Virus record (IMG/VR): IMGVR_UViG_3300037493_001858
Location: 1 to 26,870 of that record
DNA: 26,870 bases
Reading direction: 5' to 3' (one strand)
From: a virus
The position numbers and the translations under genes are program-made. Position 1 is the first letter of the stretch. Every line of letters starts with the position of its first letter. Shown here one piece after another: positions 1 through 8,381 of this stretch. The notes below the pieces were generated by a model. The model made no database searches and was not told the DNA's origin. It saw only the letters and a list, made by a program, of their open reading frames with translations.

Positions 1-1604
1 AAATCAAAATTAAAATTTCGCGCCGATGGCAAACGGGGATTGTCGATATAATGGAACAATGAATATAAATTGTTATTATAACCCTCTTTAAACCATAAAG
101 GATAATTAAACAAATTCGATGTTGAAACCGTTTGGCCGCCACTATTTACCGGCCCACCCGTGAACGAATCCGGATAATCATGTTTGATTGTCCCGTTTTG
201 ACGATCCACGCCGTCCCAAATTAACAATTTGTAATTCATGGCCGTGTGTTGATTCATCAACAACGCGTTTGTGTTTCCGGATGTTAATTGTCCCCCAAAA
301 AACAAATTCAATAAACCGCCTTGAAATGTGGCCAATATATCAAAAATTGTCCCCTCGTTATCAACGCCATCGGAACGGAAACGGGCCGGTGAAAATGGCA
401 ATGTGTTAACTAATTGACCTTTTTGAATTGGATTGAATGGATTATTCCATTCGACGATGTCGGAATATCGTTTCATTGCTTCATTGCCAATTATATCAAT
501 TGCATCCGGAACGTATTCATAACGACCAAACGCGAATCGTTCATCGTCAATCCATGCAAAACAAATTTTGTTTTCGACAATTCGATTGTCGTTCATCAAT
601 TGTTCCGAATCAATCCATGACGCGTTTGAAATAAATGAATCCTTTCGTTCAAAATATAATGTGTTCCCGACAATTTGCCAATCGCCGTTGAATGTCGGTT
701 TCATTAAATTATTCAAAAACGTTTCGGCCGTTTCGATTGGGTTATTATCTTCAATCATGTTTGATGATATAATACCTTGATTCAATCCCTTTTCAATCGT
801 CGCCGAAAACAATAATAAATTGTAATAAGGTGACGCCGGATCGGTTAAAATTGACGATTGAAAATTCAATCCACATTCGTCACATAATCGTTCCAAATAT
901 TCACGAACTAATCCGGTCGGATGTTTTTTATTGCATGTATCAAAAAAACCAATTGCACTACTCAATCCATCCAACAACGAATCCAAAATTCCATTTGGCG
1001 CCAAATCAGCATCGTCACATGTATCCTGGTCGCAATCGGTGAATGGAATCGCGCAAACGATGGAACAAATGAGAAAAAAAACGCCGGAAATAATCAAAAT
1101 GACCAAAACAAACGGCAATAATACCGTTGAAACAATATTCCCCAATAACGCCAATAAAAAACCCAACACGATATGCCACCATTTCGGCCGTCCCTCCAAA
1201 CAATAATTCACGTTAACCGGCGACGTAATAAATTGACCGATGATTGGTTTTGATTCGATGCAATTATATTGCAATTCATTTTCAATCACATTGGCCGTCA
1301 CCGAACAATCCGGTTCGCACCAATCCAACGAATCGCCCCGAATAATTCCAACAAACACCGGTTCCGAACAACACGAATCATAAATTTTGACATCGATTTT
1401 TTGATTGAATCCAAATGGATCATCAATCAACAATGTTTTTATCAATTGATAGCCATCATCATAAAATGTTAATTCGGATGAAAACGATCGTGTTGTTTTT
1501 CCGGCGTTATCTGTTCGCCTTAGTGTGACTTCAAACGTTTCGATTCCATCGATTCGACCGGTCAACAATGCGTTGTTGAACGTGATTTTCATGTTTGAAT
1601 TCAT
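1..1604 (-). CDS. Tail protein downstream of tape measure, partial (3' end outside window)
   Basis: An uninterrupted reading frame of 534 codons begins at ATG 1604, overlapping the tape measure stop as ATGA, and runs off the left edge without a stop. A second ATG lies four codons downstream. Its position directly after the tape measure gene suggests a distal tail, baseplate or tail-tip protein, but I do not recognise a named family. The N-terminal 130 residues look like a beta-rich domain with cysteine pairs (C78/C79, C96, C100, C115, C135). Residues about 142-186 are strongly hydrophobic (WWHIVLGFLLALLGNI, then VLLPFVLVILIISGVFFLI), enough for one or two membrane spans. They are followed by an acidic, cysteine-containing stretch (DCDQDTCDDAD) and a long soluble region. 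The hydrophobic block is unusual for a virion tail protein. The existence of the gene is secure; its exact role is inferred from position. Confidence 0.8.
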   Translation of the reverse strand, partial: MNSNMKITFNNALLTGRIDGIETFEVTLRRTDNAGKTTRSFSSELTFYDDGYQLIKTLLIDDPFGFNQKIDVKIYDSCCSEPVFVGIIRGDSLDWCEPDCSVTANVIENELQYNCIESKPIIGQFITSPVNVNYCLEGRPKWWHIVLGFLLALLGNIVSTVLLPFVLVILIISGVFFLICSIVCAIPFTDCDQDTCDDADLAPNGILDSLLDGLSSAIGFFDTCNKKHPTGLVREYLERLCDECGLNFQSSILTDPASPYYNLLLFSATIEKGLNQGIISSNMIEDNNPIETAETFLNNLMKPTFNGDWQIVGNTLYFERKDSFISNASWIDSEQLMNDNRIVENKICFAWIDDERFAFGRYEYVPDAIDIIGNEAMKRYSDIVEWNNPFNPIQKGQLVNTLPFSPARFRSDGVDNEGTIFDILATFQGGLLNLFFGGQLTSGNTNALLMNQHTAMNYKLLIWDGVDRQNGTIKHDYPDSFTGGPVNSGGQTVSTSNLFNYPLWFKEGYNNNLYSLFHYIDNPRLPSARNFNFD

Positions 1605-4600
1605 CGCGCTTTGTTTCTTATACGGTTGTTTTTATATTGAATCTTCGAAACGATTCCGTTGATTCCACGTTCATCGATGGACAAATTCAATCCCTTTTGT
1701 TCGCGAATTGCTTTCTCAATGCGATCCAACTTTCCATCCATTGAACGATTGTTCATCGTCATGATTTGGCCGTTCAATCCTTTCGCCAATAATGGATCGC
1801 GGCCGGAATGTATCGCCTCCAATAAAGGCCGGAACCTTTGCGTTTTTTCCTTTGTGATCACGAATTCGCCGCGATGGACGGTTCCGGCCGATTCGTATTT
1901 TCCGCCGTCGCCCGTATATCCACCCGTCGCAAATGACGCCGCCGCCCTTGCCTGGGCCCTTGCCGCCACCAATCCGGCCGCCAATGCAATCAATGTCGCC
2001 GCAATCGTAAACGGCGCCGCCGCGCCACCTTCGGCCGCCGCCTTTGAAATGGCCACCGCCGAATTCGCCACCAATTCAATCGCCGCCAATGCTTGTTGTG
2101 CGCGAACGAAATTCGCCTTTTTTTCGTTCAATTTATTCAAACGATCTTCCTCAATTTGCAACAATTCGGCGTTCCCTTTTTCGGCAATTTTCGCCGCCGC
2201 GTCAACACGTTTTTGTTGTGCGTTAATTTGTCCCTCGGTTTCGGAAATGGCGGCGTTCAACGCCGTGTTTGCCAAATCAACCGTCGCCTTTGCTACTTTC
2301 TCAATTCCATCCAAAACGGCTTGTTTCCGTTCATCGGCTAATTTTTTTGATTCGGCCGTTTGTTCATCATCCAACGCCAATATTTGGTCGCTGAAATCTT
2401 GACGCGCTTTCAAAATATCCAAATCGGCTTGTTTCTCAATCAACACGCGTTCATCGGCCGTCAATTTAACATTCAATAATTCGGCGTCCCTTTTACTTTC
2501 GATTCCTTGAACAACCAAACTTTCCTCCGATTGAATTGAATCCTTTAAATCGCCTAAATTGGCGTTCAATTGTTCTTTTATTGCGTTTCGTTCGGCCGTT
2601 GATCGTGACGCCGCGAATTGTTCAATCAAAAATCCACGTTGACGTTCGATTTCGGCCGTGTTTTGTTCAACCTCTGTCAATTGACTATCCAAATCAACTT
2701 GACGAATTTCGGCCAATGTTTGATTTCGTTTTTCCGCCGCTTGTTTTGTGACCTGGTCGATTTCGTCGTTTGTGTCGTTAATGACCTTTAACGTTTGCAA
2801 TCGTTGAACCTCTTTAAATTGTTGTTCGATTGTCGTTGTTAACGTTCCGGCCTCACGCGCCTTTTGAATTCGATCTTTTATTGTGTTTTCAATTTCATCA
2901 ATTTCGAATTGGGCCAATGCTTTAATTTTCGTTTTTTGTTCATCCAATGTTTTTGCATCGATGAATTCAATCGGTTGTTTTTTAACCTCAACACCCAAAT
3001 CACGAATTTCACGTTGCAAATCTTGAATCAATTCGCGCCGTTTGTCACCGGTTTTTTCCGCCGATTTAGATGTTTCGCCATCTACTTTTTTAATCGTTTG
3101 ACCGGAATCGACAATCTTTCTCGATAAATCATCAATCGCCTTTGTCGTTGCGTCGTATTGCGATTGCAACAAATCGGCGTCACCGGCGATTCCTTTCGCC
3201 AAATTCGCCGCGTTTTGCAATTCGATATTCCCCAACGCCGCGTTTTGATCCGTTGTTGCACGATTTTTATCGTTTGCCTTTTGTGTCGCCGTCGCCTTTG
3301 CCTCCTTTGCCTTTATCAATTTATCTTCCAAATCCAATTGTTGTTTGGTCAATTCAACCAATTGACCTTCGGCCGCCTTTGCAAATGCCACTTGTTTGAT
3401 TGATGCGACCAAATTTTGATATTGTGCATCTAATTCCTTAACGAATTTTTTTTCATCGGAAATGTTTTTGATTGTCGTTCCATATTGTCGATTCAATTGG
3501 TCAACCAATTTTTTCCGTTCGGCCGATCCGGTGTTGGCCGATTTTATTTCCTTGACTAATTTGTTCAATTCGGAAATCGATTTCGCCGATTCGGCGTTTG
3601 CCTCGGTGTTGGCCGTCGTTAACGCCGTTTGTGAATCCAACAATTTTTCGGTTTGAACCGCCGTTTCCTCAACCGAATCGCCAAAATCAACGAACAACGC
3701 CGCCGCCGTCGCCAATACGGAAACAACCAAACCGATTGGATTCGCTTTCAACGCCGCATTGAATCCGGTTGTTGCAATGGTCGCCGCGCGTGTGGCCGCC
3801 GTTTGTAATCCGGTTGATGTTGTTAATATATTCGTCGCCGTCGCCGATGCGCGTGTAAATAACGCCTTTGCACGTTGAACGACCAATCCAATTTGTTCCT
3901 GTATTAATAACGCCTTAAATCGCAATTCATAAATCAATTGTTGTTGAATTGCCGCCTTTTGTTGACCAACATAAAATGCAACCGCACCGGCCAACAACAA
4001 CAACGCCGTTTGGTTTTCCTCAACGAACGCCGGAACCTTTTGGATTGCCGTGATAAAATTGAACGCCGCGTCGGTTAACGTTTCGAAAATTGGCAATAAT
4101 CCCGTTCCGATGGATCGTTTCAATTCGTCGAACTTTCCTATCAATGTGGACAAACGACCGGCCGTTGATTGGGAAAGTTTTTCAGTCAAACCAAAATAAG
4201 AAATCACACTTTGGCCCTCGGTTGTTAAATCTTTGAACGCCTGTTCCAAATTAGTAAATGAAATTTGTCCCTCCGAACCCAATTTTTTCACTTGCGTTTC
4301 GGAAACACCCAATTGTTTCGCGAATTCACCGATGATTGGGATTCCGGCTTCAGTCAATTGGTTTATATCTTCAGCGAATAATGTTCCTTGAACACGCGCT
4401 TTCCCATAAATCACGGCCAATTCGTTGAAATCCTTTCCGGTCGCCGATGCAACGTCACCAATCCGGCCCAATGTTGTGGTTAATCCATCAACCGGTTCGC
4501 CGAATGCTAACAACGCCTTTCCGGCCTGGTTAACCTGTTCCGGTGTGAATGGCGTTTTGATTGAAAATTGGTTCAAATCTTCGAAAACCTCTTTCGCTTT

Positions 4601-4882
4601 TTCCGCCGATCCCAAAAACGTTTCCAATGAAATTTGAACGGTTTCATAATTCGAAACCGCTTCAATGGCGCCCTTTCCGAAATCAATCGCCGACGCCGCC
4701 AATGAAACGCCACCAAACGCCGCCGCCGCGCCCGTCAATGTTTTTTTCAATCCGGTCAATTGGGATTCGGCGCCCTTTGTCGCCGTTCCGATGTTTCCTA
4801 ATCCGGCCTTAACCGCCTCCAATTCGCGCCTTAATTGGGCCGTATCGGCTTGAATTTTGAATAGAACGTTTTTAACGGCCAT
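1601..4882 (-). CDS. Tail tape measure protein
   Basis: At 1093 residues this is the longest gene in the window. Tape measure proteins set tail length and often help DNA cross the envelope. The N-terminus (residues about 1-330) matches the common tape measure pattern: a short alpha-helical start, an Ala/Gly-rich hydrophobic stretch, and a conserved block containing FSIKTPFTPEQV and GRIGDVASATGKDF. Hydrophobic segments occur near ALLLLAGAVAFYVG and GLVVSVLATAAALFV. A long Lys/Glu/Gln-rich coiled-coil region follows (about 420-900). Near the C-terminus lies a second Ala-rich hydrophobic region and the motif FATGGYTGDGGKYESAGTVH, a glycine-rich element typical of tape measure C-termini. At the usual figure of roughly 0.15 nm per residue this predicts a tail near 160 nm, hence a siphovirus. 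It starts 7 bases after the tail chaperone frame and overlaps the next gene by 4 bases. Confidence 0.93.
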   Translation of the reverse strand: MAVKNVLFKIQADTAQLRRELEAVKAGLGNIGTATKGAESQLTGLKKTLTGAAAAFGGVSLAASAIDFGKGAIEAVSNYETVQISLETFLGSAEKAKEVFEDLNQFSIKTPFTPEQVNQAGKALLAFGEPVDGLTTTLGRIGDVASATGKDFNELAVIYGKARVQGTLFAEDINQLTEAGIPIIGEFAKQLGVSETQVKKLGSEGQISFTNLEQAFKDLTTEGQSVISYFGLTEKLSQSTAGRLSTLIGKFDELKRSIGTGLLPIFETLTDAAFNFITAIQKVPAFVEENQTALLLLAGAVAFYVGQQKAAIQQQLIYELRFKALLIQEQIGLVVQRAKALFTRASATATNILTTSTGLQTAATRAATIATTGFNAALKANPIGLVVSVLATAAALFVDFGDSVEETAVQTEKLLDSQTALTTANTEANAESAKSISELNKLVKEIKSANTGSAERKKLVDQLNRQYGTTIKNISDEKKFVKELDAQYQNLVASIKQVAFAKAAEGQLVELTKQQLDLEDKLIKAKEAKATATQKANDKNRATTDQNAALGNIELQNAANLAKGIAGDADLLQSQYDATTKAIDDLSRKIVDSGQTIKKVDGETSKSAEKTGDKRRELIQDLQREIRDLGVEVKKQPIEFIDAKTLDEQKTKIKALAQFEIDEIENTIKDRIQKAREAGTLTTTIEQQFKEVQRLQTLKVINDTNDEIDQVTKQAAEKRNQTLAEIRQVDLDSQLTEVEQNTAEIERQRGFLIEQFAASRSTAERNAIKEQLNANLGDLKDSIQSEESLVVQGIESKRDAELLNVKLTADERVLIEKQADLDILKARQDFSDQILALDDEQTAESKKLADERKQAVLDGIEKVAKATVDLANTALNAAISETEGQINAQQKRVDAAAKIAEKGNAELLQIEEDRLNKLNEKKANFVRAQQALAAIELVANSAVAISKAAAEGGAAAPFTIAATLIALAAGLVAARAQARAAASFATGGYTGDGGKYESAGTVHRGEFVITKEKTQRFRPLLEAIHSGRDPLLAKGLNGQIMTMNNRSMDGKLDRIEKAIREQKGLNLSIDERGINGIVSKIQYKNNRIRNKAR

Positions 4883-4889
4883 GATATGT

Positions 4890-5240
4890 TTATTTTATTT
4901 TTTCGAATGCTTCATTGCGTTCGTCAATAATTCGAAAATATGTTGCAACGGTTTGATAGTATTCGTCGGTTGATAGGTTTTCCAATGCTTTCATTTCGGT
5001 GACTTTCGAATCACAAATTATTTGATTGACGAAATTGATTTGGTCAATGTATCGCCCAATTTCAAACGATGCAAAATTTGATTGAATCGTTCGTTTGACG
5101 GGCCGTTGGCTTTCAAATAAACGTGAATATCGTTGGCGGATAATTCCGAATATTTCGTTGTGAATGCGAACGCCCGTTCCAAAAAAAAATCCTTTGAACG
5201 GCCGGATGATTTGATTTTTTCTATTTTTTTCGTTTTCCAA
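4890..5240 (-). CDS. Candidate -1 frame extension of the tail assembly chaperone (GT-like)
   Basis: This frame lies between the chaperone gene and the tape measure gene and is -1 relative to the chaperone frame, the arrangement of lambda G/GT. It is open from about 5240 to 4890 and overlaps the last part of the chaperone gene. The downstream part, from about 5075 (FEIGRYIDQINFVNQ onward), has codon use and amino-acid content like real genes here. The upstream part (5170-5080) is Arg-rich and uses codons that are rare elsewhere in the window, so it may be translated only through a shift or may be partly shadow. The only ATG close to the downstream part is at 4993, which would give a 34-residue peptide. 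A fused product made by frameshifting is the most natural reading, but the shift site is uncertain. Confidence 0.5.
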   Translation of the reverse strand: MENEKNRKNQIIRPFKGFFFGTGVRIHNEIFGIIRQRYSRLFESQRPVKRTIQSNFASFEIGRYIDQINFVNQIICDSKVTEMKALENLSTDEYYQTVATYFRIIDERNEAFEKIK

Positions 5241-5632
5241 ACGTCGGAAAAATCGGTTTCATCTTCGCCATTCAAAACGAAATAACACGCCGCCAATTCA
5301 ATCAATGTGTTTTCTTCGCCGATGTATGTCAACCGGAATTCAATTTCACTAAGTAAATGAAACAATTCAACGATGTTCCCGTTGTTCGCCGCTTTTTTCA
5401 TTGAATCGATGAACACGGTCATTGATTCGTTCGTCATGTTCATTTCGGCGAATCGTGTCGCGATTTCGGCCGCGATTGCACGTCGCGCCGGAATGGTCAT
5501 GATGTTGGTGTATTGAAACCATTCATCGCCATCATCGTCGATGAACACGCGTTCCAATGGAATTTTTGATCCGGTTGTTTGAATCGATTTCGATTCGATT
5601 TCATGTTTTGGTTTTCGGTTGAATAAATTCAT
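5018..5632 (-). CDS. Tail assembly chaperone (G-like)
   Basis: The 204-residue product starts at ATG 5632, 31 bases after the large terminase stop. I assign it from position: tail assembly chaperones sit just before the tape measure gene, are mostly alpha-helical and are followed by a -1 frame. The sequence fits, being acidic and helical with no membrane segment, and has features such as FIDDDGDEWFQYTNIMTIPARRA near residues 29-54. In the known families the protein coats the tape measure protein during tail-tube assembly and is not part of the mature virion. A run of nine T at 5189-5181 places T_TTT_TTT in frame at codons GAT-TTT-TTT (residues 148-150). The C-terminal 54 residues beyond that run have normal codon use, so the unshifted product is real. 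Confidence 0.7.
   Translation of the reverse strand: MNLFNRKPKHEIESKSIQTTGSKIPLERVFIDDDGDEWFQYTNIMTIPARRAIAAEIATRFAEMNMTNESMTVFIDSMKKAANNGNIVELFHLLSEIEFRLTYIGEENTLIELAACYFVLNGEDETDFSDVWKTKKIEKIKSSGRSKDFFLERAFAFTTKYSELSANDIHVYLKANGPSNERFNQILHRLKLGDTLTKSISSIK
5181..5189 (-). promoter_or_regulatory. Possible slippery sequence, nine-T run (T_TTT_TTT)
   Basis: In the chaperone frame the codons read GAT TTT TTT TTG, a canonical X_XXY_YYZ heptamer (5189-5183) for -1 ribosomal frameshifting. After slippage the frame reads TTT GGA and continues into the 4890-5240 frame without a stop. The site is 54 codons before the chaperone stop, earlier than in lambda G, where the shift is close to the end. Transcriptional slippage on T9 is an alternative mechanism, and a sequencing length error in the run is a third possibility. 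Confidence 0.4.
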
Positions 5633-5663
5633 GTTTTGGTTTTTGATTTGCCAAATTTAAAAT

Positions 5664-6944
5664 TTATTTGAACGTTTTGATGAAATCATTGTGAAATGTC
5701 CAAATGTAATATCGGAAACAATCCAATAAGTGTGTCAATTTCGCGTCCTTACCTTTGTCAATGTCGCCATCCGGTGTTGTTTCGACGGCCTGTAAATCAT
5801 GAATCAAAAATTGACAGGATGAATCAATGACCAGGTCGTTGTGTTTTTGCAACATCGAATTCAATAACACGCGTGAATTTTTAATCGATGGATTGACCGT
5901 TGGAACCTTGAACGCCGATTTTGGGATTTCAAGTTCGTCGCGAATGATTGTGTAATAATTCAACGCACCTTTCGTCATGGCGGAACGATTCGCGCCGGAT
6001 GCGTCACCGGTGACAATGAAAAACCGTTCACCGAATTCGATTTTGATCGCCTCGCATAAATTGAAAATATCGGAATTCCTTAATCGAAATTCACGAAATA
6101 TTCGAATTTTGTTTCCAAACGATTGTCCGGCAATACATGTAATTGGATCAACGTTGAAATCGAATGACAAAATGATTGGTTCATTTGGATGGATGTCAAC
6201 GTTCGGTTTGACCGTTTTGAATTTGTCGAACGCATACGCAAACGGCCGTTGAACATCAACGATGTCCCAATCGCCATTCACGAAAACCGCCCGTGTGACA
6301 TCGTCCAAATTTTCCATCGCGGCCATGTATTCCGGCGGCAATGTTGGATTGTCAATCATCAACGCCCGTTTGTAAAAATACGACGGTTTCAATTCGCCGT
6401 GAATGAATGGTTCGTGAAATTCCGTTTTCGTCCATGTTTGCGATGGATTGCATGTCATTAAAATTAATCGCGGCGGCGTTTTCAATGGTTCCGCCAATAT
6501 GTGACGGCCCACACGCAATTTGCATTTGTCAAACGTTTTTTTTTGTAGTTCCTGTGATTCCTCCAATAAAAAAAAATTCGTTTCCAATCCGTCGAACCTG
6601 GTCAAATTTTTGTCCATGTTGTAATTTTCGGGAAAAAATTCCAACGTTGAACCATTGGTGAACGTGACGATGTGATCCGTTTGATGATACGACCGAATGA
6701 AATTTTTCGGGCAAAGTTTAAAAAACGTCGGAATGGTCGTTCGTTTCAACGACGGCAATGATTCACGAATGACATGTGATTTTGAATTTGGAAATACACG
6801 GGCCAACGCGATCAACGTCGCCAACGAAACAAATGATTTGCCGCCACCGGCCGCGCCGCCAAACAATAAACATTCATGTCGAAACGAAAAAACCGCCTCC
6901 ATGAATTCAAATTGTTTTTGATGTGGTTCGAATGCAATGTTCAT
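5664..6944 (-). CDS. terL: Terminase large subunit
   Basis: This 426-residue protein is the ATP-driven DNA packaging motor and nuclease that docks on the portal. The ATPase domain carries a Walker A motif GGAAGGGKS (residues 29-37), a Walker B motif FFLLEE (124-129) and a coupling motif LMTCNPS (162-168). The RNase H-like nuclease domain shows its three acidic sites: SFDFNVDP (D262), TGDASG (D314) and DAKLTHLLDCFRY (D408). The length is normal for the family and both domains are intact. The start ATG at 6944 overlaps the preceding stop as ATGA, and the gene belongs to a tightly coupled run beginning with the small terminase. The downstream gene is the tail chaperone rather than portal, which is an unusual order. 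Confidence 0.97.
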   Translation of the reverse strand: MNIAFEPHQKQFEFMEAVFSFRHECLLFGGAAGGGKSFVSLATLIALARVFPNSKSHVIRESLPSLKRTTIPTFFKLCPKNFIRSYHQTDHIVTFTNGSTLEFFPENYNMDKNLTRFDGLETNFFLLEESQELQKKTFDKCKLRVGRHILAEPLKTPPRLILMTCNPSQTWTKTEFHEPFIHGELKPSYFYKRALMIDNPTLPPEYMAAMENLDDVTRAVFVNGDWDIVDVQRPFAYAFDKFKTVKPNVDIHPNEPIILSFDFNVDPITCIAGQSFGNKIRIFREFRLRNSDIFNLCEAIKIEFGERFFIVTGDASGANRSAMTKGALNYYTIIRDELEIPKSAFKVPTVNPSIKNSRVLLNSMLQKHNDLVIDSSCQFLIHDLQAVETTPDGDIDKGKDAKLTHLLDCFRYYIWTFHNDFIKTFK

Positions 6945-7192
6945 TTTTGATTGTCCCGAATGAATTCATCGAATTGATCCAATGGAATATCCAATGAAAA
7001 CGAAATTCCGGATTTCAAAAATATAGCCGTTCGATTATTGGCGTCGCCATAAAAACATTGCAATTCATCCAATCGAAACCGAAATGGATATCGTTCAACC
7101 GGATGTTCAATTCCCAAATCTTCGAAAACAATTTCGGATTCAATCATAAAAAACGCATCGCAAAAAACCAAATCGCCGTTTCGTTCAATCAT
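6941..7192 (-). CDS. Hypothetical protein between the terminase genes
   Basis: The 83-residue protein is acidic, with alternating hydrophobic and charged residues that suggest a small beta-rich fold (segments LVFCDAFFMI, YPFRFRLDELQCFY, TAIFLKSGISFSLDIP). It has no signal peptide, membrane segment or recognised motif. It overlaps the previous gene and the large terminase gene by four bases each, so it is probably translated by coupling. Its place between the terminase subunits suggests expression with the packaging genes, but I see no evidence for a packaging function. Codon use matches its neighbours. Confidence 0.8.
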   Translation of the reverse strand: MIERNGDLVFCDAFFMIESEIVFEDLGIEHPVERYPFRFRLDELQCFYGDANNRTAIFLKSGISFSLDIPLDQFDEFIRDNQK

Positions 7193-7386
7193 ATTTCCAT
7201 TTTTTTTCGTTCCATCAATTCCGAATATATATCAATCCAATAATCAACCGATTCGCCATCCAATGTACGTTCGTTTTTCAATTTGAATTCGGTCAATATA
7301 CTATCAATTTTTTTATGTACGAACAACATGGCCGATTGAACGTCGCCATGTTTATCAATTAACCTATCAACAACGTCGTTTTCCAT
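7189..7386 (-). CDS. Small helical hypothetical protein
   Basis: The 65-residue product starts at ATG 7386, sharing one base with the small terminase stop (TGATG). The in-frame TTG one codon earlier is less likely to be used. The sequence is charged and predicted helical (ENDVVDRLIDKHGDVQSA, SILTEFKLKNERTL, YWIDIYSELMERKKM), with no membrane segment. It overlaps the next gene by four bases. No family was recognised, and its conserved-looking position between the terminase subunits is the only hint about its role. Confidence 0.78.
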   Translation of the reverse strand: MENDVVDRLIDKHGDVQSAMLFVHKKIDSILTEFKLKNERTLDGESVDYWIDIYSELMERKKMEI

Positions 7387-7916
7387 CAATTAAATTCAAT
7401 AACCTGGTCACCAATTTTAAAAATTTGTTTGTCGCCCGAAATTTCGACATTCATATTGTCGCCCCAATTCGCCGGATCAACATTTTTCAACGCGAAAATC
7501 ACGGCCGTTGGATTCGGGCCAACATATCGTTTTTTGGTTTTGACGCGCTTTCCGGTCAATTGTCCGGTCATGGAAAAAATTTCATCGATTTCGGTTTCCT
7601 CTACCCAATAACCAACAATTAATCGAATCAAACCGTCCTCCGATTTTTCGCGAATGGATTCCTTTCCGATTTTGGCGTGTTTTTCCTTTGCCTTTTTATA
7701 TCGGTCGGAAATCCATGTATCGCGATCCGACCAATTCCAAAACGTTCGAACCGTGATTCCATGTTCGCCACAACACGATTCGATTGTGACATTGCCGGTT
7801 TCATAGTCGGAACAAATCAATTCGATTTTTTCGCGACGTTCGGCGTTGATTTCGGCGTCGGTTTTTTGAACCTTTTTTGGTTTTGCCGTTTTCGGTTTTG
7901 TTTTCTTTTTAATCAT
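7386..7916 (-). CDS. terS: Terminase small subunit (HTH)
   Basis: This 176-residue protein probably recognises the packaging start site and loads the large subunit. A very Lys-rich N-terminus (residues 1-20) precedes a helix-turn-helix region around residues 34-65 (YETGNVTIESCCGEHGITVRTFWNW), typical of phage small terminases. The central part (KKAKEKHAKIGKESIREKSEDGL) is helical and the C-terminal part includes GPNPTAVIFALKNVDPANWGD, a motif I associate with small terminases that pair with this type of TerL. It is the first gene after a short gap (7917-7991) holding a promoter-like sequence, and it starts a run of four overlapping genes ending with terL. Confidence 0.88.
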   Translation of the reverse strand: MIKKKTKPKTAKPKKVQKTDAEINAERREKIELICSDYETGNVTIESCCGEHGITVRTFWNWSDRDTWISDRYKKAKEKHAKIGKESIREKSEDGLIRLIVGYWVEETEIDEIFSMTGQLTGKRVKTKKRYVGPNPTAVIFALKNVDPANWGDNMNVEISGDKQIFKIGDQVIEFN

Positions 7917-7983
7917 GTTTCCATTTGTTTGGACATGGATGTCCCGTTGGCGTGTTTTACGAACGCCGAATCGTTTGGTTGTG

Positions 7984-7991
7984 CAAATATA
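7984..7991 (-). promoter_or_regulatory. Candidate -7 element upstream of the terminase genes
   Basis: The minus strand reads TATATTTG, an exact match to the Bacteroidota -7 consensus TAnnTTTG, located 68 bases before the small terminase start and just after the end of the previous gene. The expected TTG element about 19 bases upstream is not clear, so this is weaker than the promoters at 12944 and 15722. If active it would let packaging and tail genes be transcribed separately from the early region. Confidence 0.4.
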
Positions 7992-8381
7992 TCAAAACAT
8001 TGATTGTTGAACATTACGGTTGTTTAATCGTTGAATGTGTTGTTCGGCTTGTTCGCGAATTTTACGAATGGCGTTTTCGCGCGATTTCAATGATTCAATC
8101 CAATCGATTATTTCATCCGGCGATTGGGCGACGAAATAACCTTTTGACGTCGCGACCAAACCAGGAACCAAATTGTTCAATCGAATGTATTGAATCATTT
8201 TCCGGATTCGTGATTCCTTGAATTCAATTCCGAAATGTGCTTTTAATCCGATGGCGATTTTATCGGCCGTGACAATGTTTGATTTTCCAACTTTCGTTTC
8301 AAATCGTTTGATTATAATGTTGACCACATATTGTTCCTCCGATGATATTTCAACGGTGAAATCTTCGAATCCGACTATCAT
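7992..8381 (-). CDS. Winged-helix-like DNA-binding protein
   Basis: The 129-residue protein has a central region (about residues 38-85) resembling a winged-helix fold: ADKIAIGLKAHFGIEFKESRIRKMIQYIRLNNL, then PGLVATSKGYFVA as the wing. A helical C-terminal tail contains ESLKSRENAIRKIREQAEQH. I recall small proteins of this form as common in phages of Bacteroidota, often next to terminase or replication genes, but their function is not established to my knowledge. The ATG at 8381 overlaps the previous stop as ATGA. It is the last gene before the promoter-like gap in front of the small terminase, so it could be a late regulator. That role is inference. Confidence 0.75.
   Translation of the reverse strand: MIVGFEDFTVEISSEEQYVVNIIIKRFETKVGKSNIVTADKIAIGLKAHFGIEFKESRIRKMIQYIRLNNLVPGLVATSKGYFVAQSPDEIIDWIESLKSRENAIRKIREQAEQHIQRLNNRNVQQSMF

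Noticed and set aside
1659-2402. Plus-strand open frame of 247 codons inside the tape measure gene, and other plus-strand frames of 60-150 codons
   Set aside because: They lie opposite well-supported minus-strand genes, have low-complexity sequence, and arise because AG avoidance removes CTA, TCA-type and TAG stops unevenly from the opposite strand. No independent gene evidence was found.
6080-6714. Minus-strand frames at 6080-6277 and 6529-6714
   Set aside because: They lie within the large terminase gene in another frame, which has all its catalytic motifs, and show no motif of their own.
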